Part shown: positions 42,699 to 50,113 of the stretch, piece by piece
Layout: each line of letters starts with the position of its first letter
How positions within the stretch are numbered: the stretch's first letter is position 1
Assembly (NCBI RefSeq): GCF_009789075.1
Contig: NZ_WNXQ01000013.1
Location: forward strand, 19,697-83,696
Direction of reading: 5' to 3'
DNA from: Pseudooceanicola pacificus
Lineage (GTDB): Bacteria > Pseudomonadota > Alphaproteobacteria > Rhodobacterales > Rhodobacteraceae
DNA: 64,000 bases
The notes under the pieces: model-generated
What the model was told of the DNA's origin: nothing
The model's database searches: none
Seen by the model: the letters and a program-made list of their open reading frames with translations, nothing else
Translations under genes and position numbers: made by a program

Positions 42699-43517
42699 TC
42701 AGCGGCCGCCGAGGCTCTTGAGAACTTCCGCCACCAGACACTCCGGGCAATCCTCCTGCACCAGATGCCCGGCGTCCGGAACCGGGATCAGCGGTCGATC
42801 CGAGATCAGCCCGGCAAGTTCATGGCCCTTTGAATACGGTATCCAATCGTCCTCTTGCCCCCACAGAACGGTAACGGGACAGTCCATCCGGCTATACTGC
42901 GCCTCAACTTCATCCGTATAGCGTTGGTCCATCTGGGCAATCTGCCTGTAGAACGCTGGCTGACCGACCGGCCCAAGCCACGGCGCGCTGTAGATGGCAA
43001 GGGCCTCGTCCGATAGAGGTTTGTGTGCCGCCGTCTGCAGATAGGCCCGCAACAGCGCAGTGTGCATATAGTCGGGCATCCCGCTGAACGCCTCTTCATG
43101 CCGGCGCACGTGCTGCACGAACGGCGACCCCCAGGGCGCAAGGGCAACCGCATCGAAGATCGTCAGCGAGGCATAGCGCAGCCCGTTCAGATAGTATGCG
43201 CGCAACGCGGTCGCCCCGCCAAAGTCATGCGCCAGAACGTCAGGGCGTTCGAGCCCCCATTCCGCAAACAGGGCGGCAAGAAGCTCGTTCTGAACGGCGA
43301 GCGAAACATCCTGTCCCTCGCGCTTTTCGGAGAGCCCGTAGCCAATCAAATCAAAGTAGTAAACCGTGCGGCGGTCGGCAAAATGCGGCACGATCCGTCG
43401 CCAGACCTGTGACGAGAAAGGCGTCCCGTGGATGGCGACGAGCGGCGGCCCGCTGCCTATTCTGCCCCAACGGACGGCATTTTCCTTGATGATCGCCGTA
43501 TTCGGAAGATCGAGCAT
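42699..43517 (-). CDS. Alpha/beta hydrolase with Asp nucleophile position (haloalkane-dehalogenase/epoxide-hydrolase-like)
   Basis: A 272-residue alpha/beta hydrolase. HGTPFSSQVW supplies the oxyanion loop; the nucleophile elbow reads LAHDFGG, so Asp98 replaces the usual Ser. WGQEDDWIP holds the acid region and DAGHLVQEDCPE the His. An Asp nucleophile is typical of haloalkane dehalogenases and epoxide hydrolases. True haloalkane dehalogenases usually have Trp after the Asp (HDW), here Phe, so activity is uncertain. The ATG at 43517 was taken; a GTG at 43529 is possible. Divergent from an ArsR regulator over a shared palindrome. Less GC-rich codons than upstream genes suggest acquisition. Confidence 0.84.
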   Translation of the reverse strand: MLDLPNTAIIKENAVRWGRIGSGPPLVAIHGTPFSSQVWRRIVPHFADRRTVYYFDLIGYGLSEKREGQDVSLAVQNELLAALFAEWGLERPDVLAHDFGGATALRAYYLNGLRYASLTIFDAVALAPWGSPFVQHVRRHEEAFSGMPDYMHTALLRAYLQTAAHKPLSDEALAIYSAPWLGPVGQPAFYRQIAQMDQRYTDEVEAQYSRMDCPVTVLWGQEDDWIPYSKGHELAGLISDRPLIPVPDAGHLVQEDCPECLVAEVLKSLGGR

Positions 43518-43534
43518 CACACAACTCACATTGT

Positions 43535-43556
43535 CATATAGCTGAACAGCTATATG
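43535..43556. promoter_or_regulatory. Operator-like palindrome overlapping the ArsR gene start
   Basis: CATATAGCTG (43535-43544) and CAGCTATATG (43547-43556) are perfect inverted arms around AA. The right arm overlaps the first ATG of the ArsR-type gene (43554-43556), and the left arm is 18 bases from the hydrolase start. ArsR-family repressors bind AT-rich 12-2-12-like palindromes, so autoregulation and control of the hydrolase are likely. Confidence 0.8.
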
Positions 43557-43889
43557 AATGCATATATGGACAAATCAACGCAAATCAAAGCAATGGCCAG
43601 CGCGCAGCGGCTGAGAATTCTTCAGCTGCTGGCGGACCCTCAAAAGCACTTCGGCCAGCAGCGGTCAGCCGACCCGGTGAAATTCGGCGTGTGCATGACT
43701 TTGATTGCCGAGGCGCTTGCCGTCGCCCAACCCACCGCCAGCCGGCATCTGGACATTCTTAGGCAGGCGGGTTTCATAACCGTGCAAAGGCACCTGAAAT
43801 GGTCCTACTGCAAAAGGGACGAGGCGGCGATCAGCGGCTATCTGACTTGGCTGGGGCGTGAAATTTCCGTGACCTTGACCGATGGCTGA
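43554..43889 (+). CDS. ArsR-family transcriptional regulator
   Basis: A 111-residue winged-helix protein: AMASAQRLRILQLLADP (helix 2), LAVAQPTASRHLDILRQAGFI (recognition helix) and VQRHLKWSYCKRDE (wing). A second ATG at 43566 would free the start codon from the operator palindrome and may be the real start (107 residues). There is no CxC metal motif; two single cysteines are present (FGVCMTL, SYCKR). It is divergent from the Asp-nucleophile hydrolase gene, its likely target. An insertion around residues 30-48 (HFGQQRSADPVKFGVCM) is typical of a subgroup of ArsR regulators with a non-metal ligand. Confidence 0.85.
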   Translation: MNAYMDKSTQIKAMASAQRLRILQLLADPQKHFGQQRSADPVKFGVCMTLIAEALAVAQPTASRHLDILRQAGFITVQRHLKWSYCKRDEAAISGYLTWLGREISVTLTDG

Positions 43890-44033
43890 GGGGTCAGAGC
43901 GGATCTTTGTTGCGTCGGCAAGCAAGATCGGCCCCGAACCTGACGGCCGACAGCTGCCATGCGGACAAAGCCGACGTTTCGGTGCCTGGCCTTGCCTGTA
44001 TGCGTCGGCGCAGAAGGTGCAGGTCGAGAGCGA

Positions 44034-44481
44034 ATGACACTCCCGATCCGTCGGGCGCAAAGAGCCGATGCCGAGTTGGCGGTGGCGGTTTTGCGCAGAT
44101 CCGTCATCGACCTATGCCGCGCAGATCATCGCGACGATCTGGATGAACTCTCTACCTGGCTGGAGAACAGGACAGCCGAGACCTGGTGTCTCCGGGTCGA
44201 CCATCCCGGTGCTTCGGTCCTTGTCGCCGAGGGTGGGCGTGGTGGATCGGAGGATCCATCATGCAAACACCATACCCGCCCGCCATTCGCACGCTGCGCC
44301 CAGCTTGGAACAAAGGCAGGATCGTCGGGCAGAAAAGGCATGGGCCGTCTTCACTGACGGGGCTGAGCGGATGTTGGCAACCTACGCAGCGAACGGCGGC
44401 TTCGAGTCCAAAGTGTCGAATGCTGCGCAGTTCATGAATGTCGGGTTTCCAGACATGGCATCGGTTCTCAGACTACTCTGA
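44034..44481 (+). pseudogene. Decayed GNAT-type acetyltransferase
   Basis: From ATG 44034 the frame encodes TLPIRRAQRADAELAVAVLR and then SVIDLCRADHRDDLDELSTWLENRTAETW, a normal GNAT N-terminus. After about residue 70 (SVLVAEGGRGG) the sequence turns into nonsense and stops at 44357. In another frame, ending at 44481, there is a protein-like stretch (AWAVFTDGAERMLATYAANGG) which I cannot identify and which may be a remnant of a second gene. No acetyl-CoA-binding motif is seen. A frameshift or deletion is the simplest explanation. It lies in a region of lower G+C and broken coding order. Confidence 0.55.
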
Positions 44482-45561
44482 CCGGACGCGACTAACCTCT
44501 GGAACTGCGAATTCACCGATAATGCGAACCGGCAGCTGCCATGAATCAAAGTCATTGTACCGACCTGCATAGGTGGCGACGACGAATTCGACCGAAGACT
44601 GTACGGTCAATCGCTGCCCGCCATTGCCAGATGCAATGATGAGTTGATCACCGCTGGGACCCGAGGCGAGATACCAAAGGAACCCGTAGTTGAAGCCCTC
44701 CATGATCGACGCCCGCGTCTGAAATGAGGCATCAAGCCAAGATGCGGGCACGATCTGACGACCGTCATACATTCCATTTCGGGCGACCATAGCGCCGATT
44801 CTCGCAAGATCTCGCGCTGTGAGACGCAAACCCGACGCCGCCGAAGGCACACCGTCAGCACCCGCCAACCATTCAAATTCTGAAATGCCCAAGGGATCGA
44901 AAAGACGGGTCTGTGCATAGGTGTCGATCCCCATGTCCGCGCCTTCGGATATCAGATGGCCCAGAAGCGCGACAGCGCCGCCGTTGTACGTCCAGATCGT
45001 CCCGGGTTCTGCCACCATCGGCCGGTCGAGGACAAAGCGATAGCGATCGTCGGCCAACTCCATCGCGATCTCGCTATTGCGCGAGTCCGAATAAGGAAAG
45101 CTTTCATCCCACTCGGTTCCCATTTGCATCGTCAGCACATCTGCAATTGTGATGGTTTCACGCGCAGACCCATCGCGGAGATCAGAGTATTCTGGAAAAA
45201 CATCTAGCAGTGGCGTTCCGAGGTCCGGGACTACGCCTTCATCAAGAGCGATCCCGTACAGCAGGCCAATGATGGACTTGGTGATCGAGCGAGTGTCATG
45301 CAGTGTGTCCGGGCCATGTTCGACGATCCCGATTGGCGCGCCCCAACGTTCATCTTTACCGGTGAAATAGGCTTCGGCGATCTGTTCGCCGCCGAACATG
45401 ACAACGGTCGCATGCAACCCTGACAGCTCGCCTGCATCCATAGCAGTGCTCATGCGTTCCTGCATCGTTTGTCCCATGACCATTGAAGCGAATGCGCCTG
45501 TAGTGATCGCAAACCATGTGAAGAAGCTAGGAATTTTCCATCGTAACATTGTTCGGGTCAC
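44473..45561 (-). CDS. Serine hydrolase, class C beta-lactamase family
   Basis: A 362-residue protein with an N-terminal hydrophobic signal or anchor (FFTWFAITTGAFASMVMG). The penicillin-binding-protein-like motifs are present: Ser92-x-x-Lys95 in RSITKSI, Tyr192-Asn193 in WTYNGG, and a GNGGQ at the position of the KTG/HxG box. This family includes esterases, D-aminopeptidases and carboxypeptidases as well as beta-lactamases, so antibiotic resistance should not be assumed. Codon use is less GC-biased than in neighbours, suggesting horizontal transfer. No partner gene is adjacent; a decayed acetyltransferase lies at its 3' end with an 8-bp overlap. Confidence 0.88.
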   Translation of the reverse strand: MTRTMLRWKIPSFFTWFAITTGAFASMVMGQTMQERMSTAMDAGELSGLHATVVMFGGEQIAEAYFTGKDERWGAPIGIVEHGPDTLHDTRSITKSIIGLLYGIALDEGVVPDLGTPLLDVFPEYSDLRDGSARETITIADVLTMQMGTEWDESFPYSDSRNSEIAMELADDRYRFVLDRPMVAEPGTIWTYNGGAVALLGHLISEGADMGIDTYAQTRLFDPLGISEFEWLAGADGVPSAASGLRLTARDLARIGAMVARNGMYDGRQIVPASWLDASFQTRASIMEGFNYGFLWYLASGPSGDQLIIASGNGGQRLTVQSSVEFVVATYAGRYNDFDSWQLPVRIIGEFAVPEVSRVRSE

Positions 45562-45822
45562 TCATTTCTGAACGTCAAGATTTTTTCGATATGCGTGTCC
45601 GGCACTCTCACCAATTTCGGTGGATGGTAACCGCAAGCATCATATCCACAATGCAGACTTTCCCAGAAATAGGCCAACGGCCCGCTCCGTCCCGCATCGG
45701 GGGCTTTGGCCCAGAGCGCCGCGAACGCCCGCTTCCCGCCCAACCGGGCTTCTGCCGTCAAAGCCTTTGCGACGACAGAGCAGATCGGCAAATCGGTGTG
45801 GTGATCGTCGGCACAGAGGCCG

Positions 45823-46725
45823 TCAGGAGCGTGCGGGGCGGTCCACGCCATAGTCTCCGCAGAGTTCGGCGAGGACCGCGTGTAGCCGTGCGATTATTTC
45901 GGCACGCGGCGCGGCGATTCTTTCGACGATGCCGATCTGGCGGGTCACCTGCGGGGTGCCGAAGGGCCGGCGTATGATGTTCAGATCCTCGGGCTCCTGA
46001 AGCGCAACATGGGTGACCACGGAGATGCCGAGGCCCTGCCGCACGCAGGTGACGATCGACCCGATGGTGTCGATTTCGGCCACGTCGTTGGTCACGACCC
46101 CAAGGCGGGACAGTTCGGTATCGATCAGGTTGGCCAGCGGCACCGCGCTTCGAAAGCGGATGTAGGGCCGGGTGTTCAACAGCTCGATCGGATCATCTGC
46201 CCCCATTCCTTTCGGCGCGATCAGCCAAAGCGGTTCGCGCAGGAAGGGGCTCCACCGCAGGGCACTGGGAAACCCGACGTGTTCCGCGACGATGGCGGCA
46301 TCGAGCCGGCCCGCAGCCACGTCGGCGATGAGCGTGGTGGAGAGCGAAACCCGCAGGCTCGGCTTGAGGTCCGGGTAGCGTTGGCGCATCTCCACCATGG
46401 CGCGTGGCAGCAGGTTCAGCGCGCTCGAGCGCACCGAGCCCAGCATCAAGGTGCCGGCGATCTGGTCACCGCGCAGGCTGGCCCGCGTATCCTCTTCGCG
46501 GCGCAGGATATCCCGCGCCATTTCAACAACCTGAAGCCCTTCCGGCGTGATCCGGGGCGGTCGGCTGCTGCGATCGAAGATGGTCACCCTCAGTTCATCT
46601 TCCAGCGCGTGGACCTGTTGGCTGACAGCCGAGGGCGTCAGCCCGACAATGTCCGCTGCCTGGGCGAAGGTGCCATGGGATTGAATGGCGAGAAGGGTCT
46701 TTAGCTGCCGGGTGTCCATCATCAA
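45823..46725 (-). CDS. LysR-family transcriptional regulator
   Basis: A 300-residue LysR protein. The N-terminal HTH is TRQLKTLLAIQSHGTFAQAA with PSAVSQQVHALEDEL as recognition helix; the effector-binding domain follows (RRDILR linker, GTLMLGSVRSSAL, then two lobes). Three consecutive ATG codons allow starts at 46725, 46722 or 46719. It is divergent from the hydroxyacid dehydrogenase/RraA/TTT operon, the usual layout for a LysR activator and its target. An inverted repeat of the T-N11-A kind lies in the gap. The effector is probably an acid imported by one of the transporters encoded there. Confidence 0.93.
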   Translation of the reverse strand: MMMDTRQLKTLLAIQSHGTFAQAADIVGLTPSAVSQQVHALEDELRVTIFDRSSRPPRITPEGLQVVEMARDILRREEDTRASLRGDQIAGTLMLGSVRSSALNLLPRAMVEMRQRYPDLKPSLRVSLSTTLIADVAAGRLDAAIVAEHVGFPSALRWSPFLREPLWLIAPKGMGADDPIELLNTRPYIRFRSAVPLANLIDTELSRLGVVTNDVAEIDTIGSIVTCVRQGLGISVVTHVALQEPEDLNIIRRPFGTPQVTRQIGIVERIAAPRAEIIARLHAVLAELCGDYGVDRPARS

Positions 46726-46779
46726 ATCCAGTTTGTCTAAATCTAATAACCAGAATTCCGCGCTTTGGTGAAGACATTC

Positions 46780-46797
46780 TTGGCATTAAGGTGCCAA
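46780..46797. promoter_or_regulatory. LysR-type binding site (TTGGCA-N6-TGCCAA)
   Basis: TTGGCA (46780-46785) and TGCCAA (46792-46797) are perfect arms spaced by six bases, containing the T-N11-A spacing of LysR-box sites. It is 54 bases from the LysR start and 111 from the dehydrogenase start, as expected for an activator site with its own gene autoregulated. Confidence 0.65.
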
Positions 46798-46908
46798 CCC
46801 AAGGAGGAGACCCGCAGCCCGGTTTGGGAGACCGGTGCGGATCAATCGACAGATCAAGAAACGAAATGGCGCGCCTCGACGCTTCGGGACGCTATGGAGA
46901 CACGCGCA

Positions 46909-47919
46909 ATGAGCAAGACAATCCTCGTTACGGGGCCTGACCTCGATCCGGCGGCGGTCCGGGTTGTGGAGGAGCACGGCTATCGCACGGTGCACACCCC
47001 GCCCTATGCCGACAGCCCGGTGATTTCCGAGTTTCTTCAGAAGACCGGCGCCGAGGGGATCGTCTCGCGGATGGGCCGTCTGGATGCCGCGGTGATGGAC
47101 GCGGCGCCGCAACTCAAGGTGATTTCCAAGCATGGCGTCGGGGTCGACAACATCGACATCGAGGCCGCCGCCGCGCGGGGTATCCCGGTGCTGGTGGCGA
47201 CGGGCGCAAATGCGGTGTCGGTGGCCGAGCACGCCATCGCGCTGCTGCTGGCAACGGTAAAGCGCGTGCTGCCGCTGGATGCGGGGCTGCGGGCCGGTCG
47301 CTGGGAAAAGCCGGGCTTTTCGGGGCACGAGATCGCCGGGTCGACCCTGGGCCTGATGGGCATGGGCGCGATTGCCCAGGCCACGGGCCGCATGGCCAAG
47401 GGGCTGGGGCTCGACCTGCTGGGCTATGACCCCTACGCGCCCGACAGTGCCTTCCAGGCGCTGGACGTCACCCGCTGTGCCAGCGTCGAGGAGCTGCTGG
47501 CGCGCTCCGACATTCTCTCGCTGCATTGCCCGCTGACCGAGCAGACGCGCGGTTTGCTGAACGCCAAGACCCTCGCGCAGATGCCCCGGGGCGCCTACAT
47601 CATCAACACCGCGCGCGGCGGGCTGATCGACGAGGCGGCGCTGGTTGCCGCAATCCAGAGCGGGCATCTCGCGGGCGCCGGGCTGGATACCTTTGCCGTC
47701 GAGCCGCCCGCCGCCGACCACCCGTTCTTTGCCGTGCCGGAAATCGTGCTCACCCCGCATATCGGTGGCGTGACCCGTCAGGCGGGCGCCCGGGTGGGTG
47801 TCGATGCGGTGCGCGGGATCTTTCAGATCCTGGACGGCGCGCCCGTCGCCCCCGAACGCATCATCAATCGCAAATTGCTGGCCGCCGCACAGGCGGAGCC
47901 GGCCAAGTTGGAGAAATAA
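46909..47919 (+). CDS. D-3-phosphoglycerate-dehydrogenase-like 2-hydroxyacid dehydrogenase
   Basis: A 336-residue NAD-dependent dehydrogenase starting MSKTILVTGPDLDPAAV. The Rossmann glycine motif is GLMGMGAIAQATGRM; Arg in NTARGGLIDE, Glu in FAVEPPAADH and His in TPHIGGVTRQ complete the catalytic set. No ACT domain, so it is not full-length SerA of the regulated type. The ATG at 46909 follows GGAGA; in-frame upstream starts lie before the LysR site and are rejected. First gene of a nine-gene operon. Product is a 2-oxo or 2-hydroxyacid that may feed the RraA-type aldolase gene two bases downstream. Confidence 0.9.
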   Translation: MSKTILVTGPDLDPAAVRVVEEHGYRTVHTPPYADSPVISEFLQKTGAEGIVSRMGRLDAAVMDAAPQLKVISKHGVGVDNIDIEAAAARGIPVLVATGANAVSVAEHAIALLLATVKRVLPLDAGLRAGRWEKPGFSGHEIAGSTLGLMGMGAIAQATGRMAKGLGLDLLGYDPYAPDSAFQALDVTRCASVEELLARSDILSLHCPLTEQTRGLLNAKTLAQMPRGAYIINTARGGLIDEAALVAAIQSGHLAGAGLDTFAVEPPAADHPFFAVPEIVLTPHIGGVTRQAGARVGVDAVRGIFQILDGAPVAPERIINRKLLAAAQAEPAKLEK

Positions 47920-47921
47920 CC

Positions 47922-48602
47922 ATGACCACCGGGTTCCGTATCCTCAAACGCGACCGTGTCGCGCCCCCCGAGATCGTCGCCGCATTCGCCAAGCTGCCCG
48001 TCGCCAATGTCTCCGACAGCATGTCGCGCATGACCGCGGGTGGGCCGACGCTGCGCCCGATGCACACCTCGGGCGGCATGGCGGGCGTCGCCCTGACCGT
48101 CAAGGCGCGGCCCGGCGACAACCTGATGCTGCATGCAGCCATCGACCGCGCCGTGCCCGGTGACGTGATCGTCGTCGACGCGGGCGGGGCGCTGGACAAC
48201 GCGCTGATGGGCGAACTGATGCTGGCCTATGCGATCAAGAAAGGTGTCGTCGGGCTCGTCATCAACGGCGCGATCCGCGATCTGGACAATTTCCGCGAAA
48301 CCAACCTGCCGACATGGGCCGCGGGCGTCACGCATCGCGGCCCGTGGAAGGACGGCCCCGGTGAACTCAACGTGCCCGTCGCCATCGACGGCATGGTGAT
48401 CCACCCCGGCGACATCGTCATCGGCGACAGCGACGGCGTGCTGGCCGTGCCGATTGACGAAGCCGAGACGATCCTGAAGGCCACGCAGGCGAAATCCGCC
48501 GCCGAGATCAAGCAGATGGCCGACATCGAAGCAGGCACCAACGACCGGACCTGGGTTGACCGCGCGCTCAAGGAGCGTGGCTGCACCCTGCCCAACGACT
48601 GA
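47922..48602 (+). CDS. RraA-family protein, probable 4-hydroxy-4-methyl/carboxy-2-oxoglutarate-type aldolase
   Basis: A 226-residue RraA/HMG-aldolase fold protein. VANVSDSMSRM near the N-terminus, GGALDNALMGELMLAYA for the substrate loop, and the metal- and pyruvate-site motif NGAIRDLDNFRE are conserved. Bacterial proteins with these residues, including Arg-Asp, are class II pyruvate aldolases that split 4-carboxy-4-hydroxy-2-oxoadipate or related acids to pyruvate plus oxaloacetate. RNase E inhibitors (true RraA) are shorter and lack this catabolic context. Coupled to the dehydrogenase gene and to a TTT transporter, so it probably performs the final cleavage of the imported compound. Confidence 0.87.
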   Translation: MTTGFRILKRDRVAPPEIVAAFAKLPVANVSDSMSRMTAGGPTLRPMHTSGGMAGVALTVKARPGDNLMLHAAIDRAVPGDVIVVDAGGALDNALMGELMLAYAIKKGVVGLVINGAIRDLDNFRETNLPTWAAGVTHRGPWKDGPGELNVPVAIDGMVIHPGDIVIGDSDGVLAVPIDEAETILKATQAKSAAEIKQMADIEAGTNDRTWVDRALKERGCTLPND

Positions 48603-48630
48603 AACCACACGCATGAAGCGGAGGAGTATC

Positions 48631-49584
48631 ATGTTTAATATCTTCAAGACGACGGCCCTTGCCGGTGCCCTGGCCCTGTCCGCAGGCGCCGCCCTGGCCG
48701 ACTATCCGGAAAAGCCGATCGAAGTGATCGTCGGCTATTCCGCAGGTGGCGGCACCGATGTCATGGCGCGCACCGCCGCGCCCTTCATCGAAAAGTACCT
48801 CGGCGACGGCGCAAGCCTCGTCGTCAAGAACATGCCCGGCGCGTCGGGCCAGATCGGCGTGACCGAGGCCGCCAATGCCGACCCGGACGGCTATACTCTG
48901 GGCACGTTCAACCTGCCGGGCATGATGGCGCGTACCATCGACCGCGAGGCCGGTTATGACCGCGACAGCTTCACCTACCTCGCCAACGTGGTGAACGATC
49001 CCAACGTCATCGTGACCTCCAAGAACAGCGGGCTCGACACGCTCGACAAGCTGCTGGCCGAGGCCAAGGCCAATCCCGGGGCGATCACCGTCGGCATGTC
49101 GAGCCTTGGCGGCGACGACCATTTCGCGCTGATCAAGCTGCAGAACGCCACCGAGACGGAATTCACCATCGTGCCGTTCAAGGGCTCCGCCCCCGCACGG
49201 ACGGCGCTTCTGGGCGGCCATGTCGCGATGGGGATCCTGAACATCTCGGAAGTGGCCGAATTCCAGGACCAGCTGAACGTGCTGGGCGTCGCCACCAACG
49301 AACGCTCGACCTTTGCGCCGGACCTGCCCACCTTCAAGGAACAGGGACTCGACCTCGTGAACGGCTCCATGCGCGGCTTCATCGCGCCGGCCGGTCTGCC
49401 CGAGGACGTGCAGGCCAAGCTGCTGAATGCCTTCTCGCAGCTGGCGAGCGACCAGGAATTCCTCGCCGCCATGGCCGCGACCGCCAACCCGGTCGAAGTC
49501 GTGACGGGCGATGACTTCAAACAGCTGACCTCGGACCTCTACGACCTCGCCAAGGGCGTGTGGGAAACCACCCCCTGGAACTGA
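48631..49584 (+). CDS. TTT transporter substrate-binding protein TctC (operon 2, first copy)
   Basis: A 317-residue periplasmic protein with a signal peptide cleaved near GAALADYPEKP. ADYPEKPIEVIVGYSAGGGTD and GAITVGMSSLGGDDH are standard Bug/TctC motifs. GAGGAG precedes the ATG at 48631. It is clearly paralogous to the second TctC of this operon (52644-53585), with long identical stretches such as EKP-VGYSAGGGTDVMART. A stable stem-loop follows the stop. It delivers a carboxylate to the TctBA permease encoded next. Substrate is not deducible; an aromatic-derived or sugar-derived dicarboxylate would fit the enzymes of the operon. Confidence 0.94.
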   Translation: MFNIFKTTALAGALALSAGAALADYPEKPIEVIVGYSAGGGTDVMARTAAPFIEKYLGDGASLVVKNMPGASGQIGVTEAANADPDGYTLGTFNLPGMMARTIDREAGYDRDSFTYLANVVNDPNVIVTSKNSGLDTLDKLLAEAKANPGAITVGMSSLGGDDHFALIKLQNATETEFTIVPFKGSAPARTALLGGHVAMGILNISEVAEFQDQLNVLGVATNERSTFAPDLPTFKEQGLDLVNGSMRGFIAPAGLPEDVQAKLLNAFSQLASDQEFLAAMAATANPVEVVTGDDFKQLTSDLYDLAKGVWETTPWN

Positions 49585-49592
49585 GGCCGCAA

Positions 49593-49619
49593 GCGTGAGG
49601 GGCCCTCCCCCCCTCACGC
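49593..49619 (+). promoter_or_regulatory. Stem-loop after tctC
   Basis: GCGTGAGGGG (49593-49602) and CCCCTCACGC (49610-49619) form a perfect 10-bp stem with a 7-base loop, 8 bases past the tctC stop and 29 before tctB. There is no T-run, so read-through with differential mRNA stability or partial attenuation is likelier than full termination. Confidence 0.72.
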
Positions 49620-49648
49620 ACCCTTTCTCTCATATCAAGAGCTGACCC

Positions 49649-50110
49649 ATGCCCGAGAGCCGCACTTCCCGCCTGAAAAGGCCCGAGACCCTGACCGCGC
49701 TCGGCATCATCGTGGTCGCCGCCGCCTTCCTGATCCCGACCTATGATCTGCGGGCGATCTCGGCGCTGCTGCCGGCCGTCATGCTGATCGGGCTTATTGT
49801 CCTGTCGGTCCTGCTGCTGCTGGCGGATCAGCGCAAGGCCCGCGCGGGCGAGGATGCACAGCCCATGACCAAGTCGCCCAAACGGGTGATCGGGGCCTTC
49901 CTGCTGATCGTCGCCTATGCGCTCGCCACCGATTTCATCGGCTTTTACGTCAGCACCGCCGCAACGATCCCGCTGGTCGCCTGGGTCTTCGGCTACCGCA
50001 GCCCCCTGGGCCTTCTGATCGCAACCGTGATCGTGGTCGGCACCATCTGGGCAATCTTCGATTTCGGGATGAGCCAGGATTTCCCCACTGGCCGCTTTTG
50101 GGGGCGCTGA
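49649..50110 (+). CDS. TTT transporter small permease subunit TctB
   Basis: A 153-residue protein with four hydrophobic segments (ALGIIVVAAAFLIP, LLPAVMLIGLIVLSVLLLL, VIGAFLLIVAYALATDFIG, LLIATVIVVGTIWAIFDFGM) and the soluble N-terminus usual for TctB. It pairs with the large TctA subunit encoded three bases downstream. Length is typical. The gene is separated from tctC by a stem-loop, consistent with lower expression of membrane subunits. The family is highly diverse, so the call leans on context as well as on layout. Confidence 0.9.
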   Translation: MPESRTSRLKRPETLTALGIIVVAAAFLIPTYDLRAISALLPAVMLIGLIVLSVLLLLADQRKARAGEDAQPMTKSPKRVIGAFLLIVAYALATDFIGFYVSTAATIPLVAWVFGYRSPLGLLIATVIVVGTIWAIFDFGMSQDFPTGRFWGR

Positions 50111-50113
50111 GCC

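Noticed and set aside
42699..43517. Naming the Asp-nucleophile hydrolase a haloalkane dehalogenase
   Set aside because: The residue after the nucleophile is Phe, not the halide-binding Trp usual at that place, so only the broader family is claimed.
44473..45561. Calling the class C serine hydrolase an antibiotic-resistance beta-lactamase
   Set aside because: The third motif is GNGGQ and not a clear KTG, and the family is dominated by esterases and peptidases; no resistance context is present.
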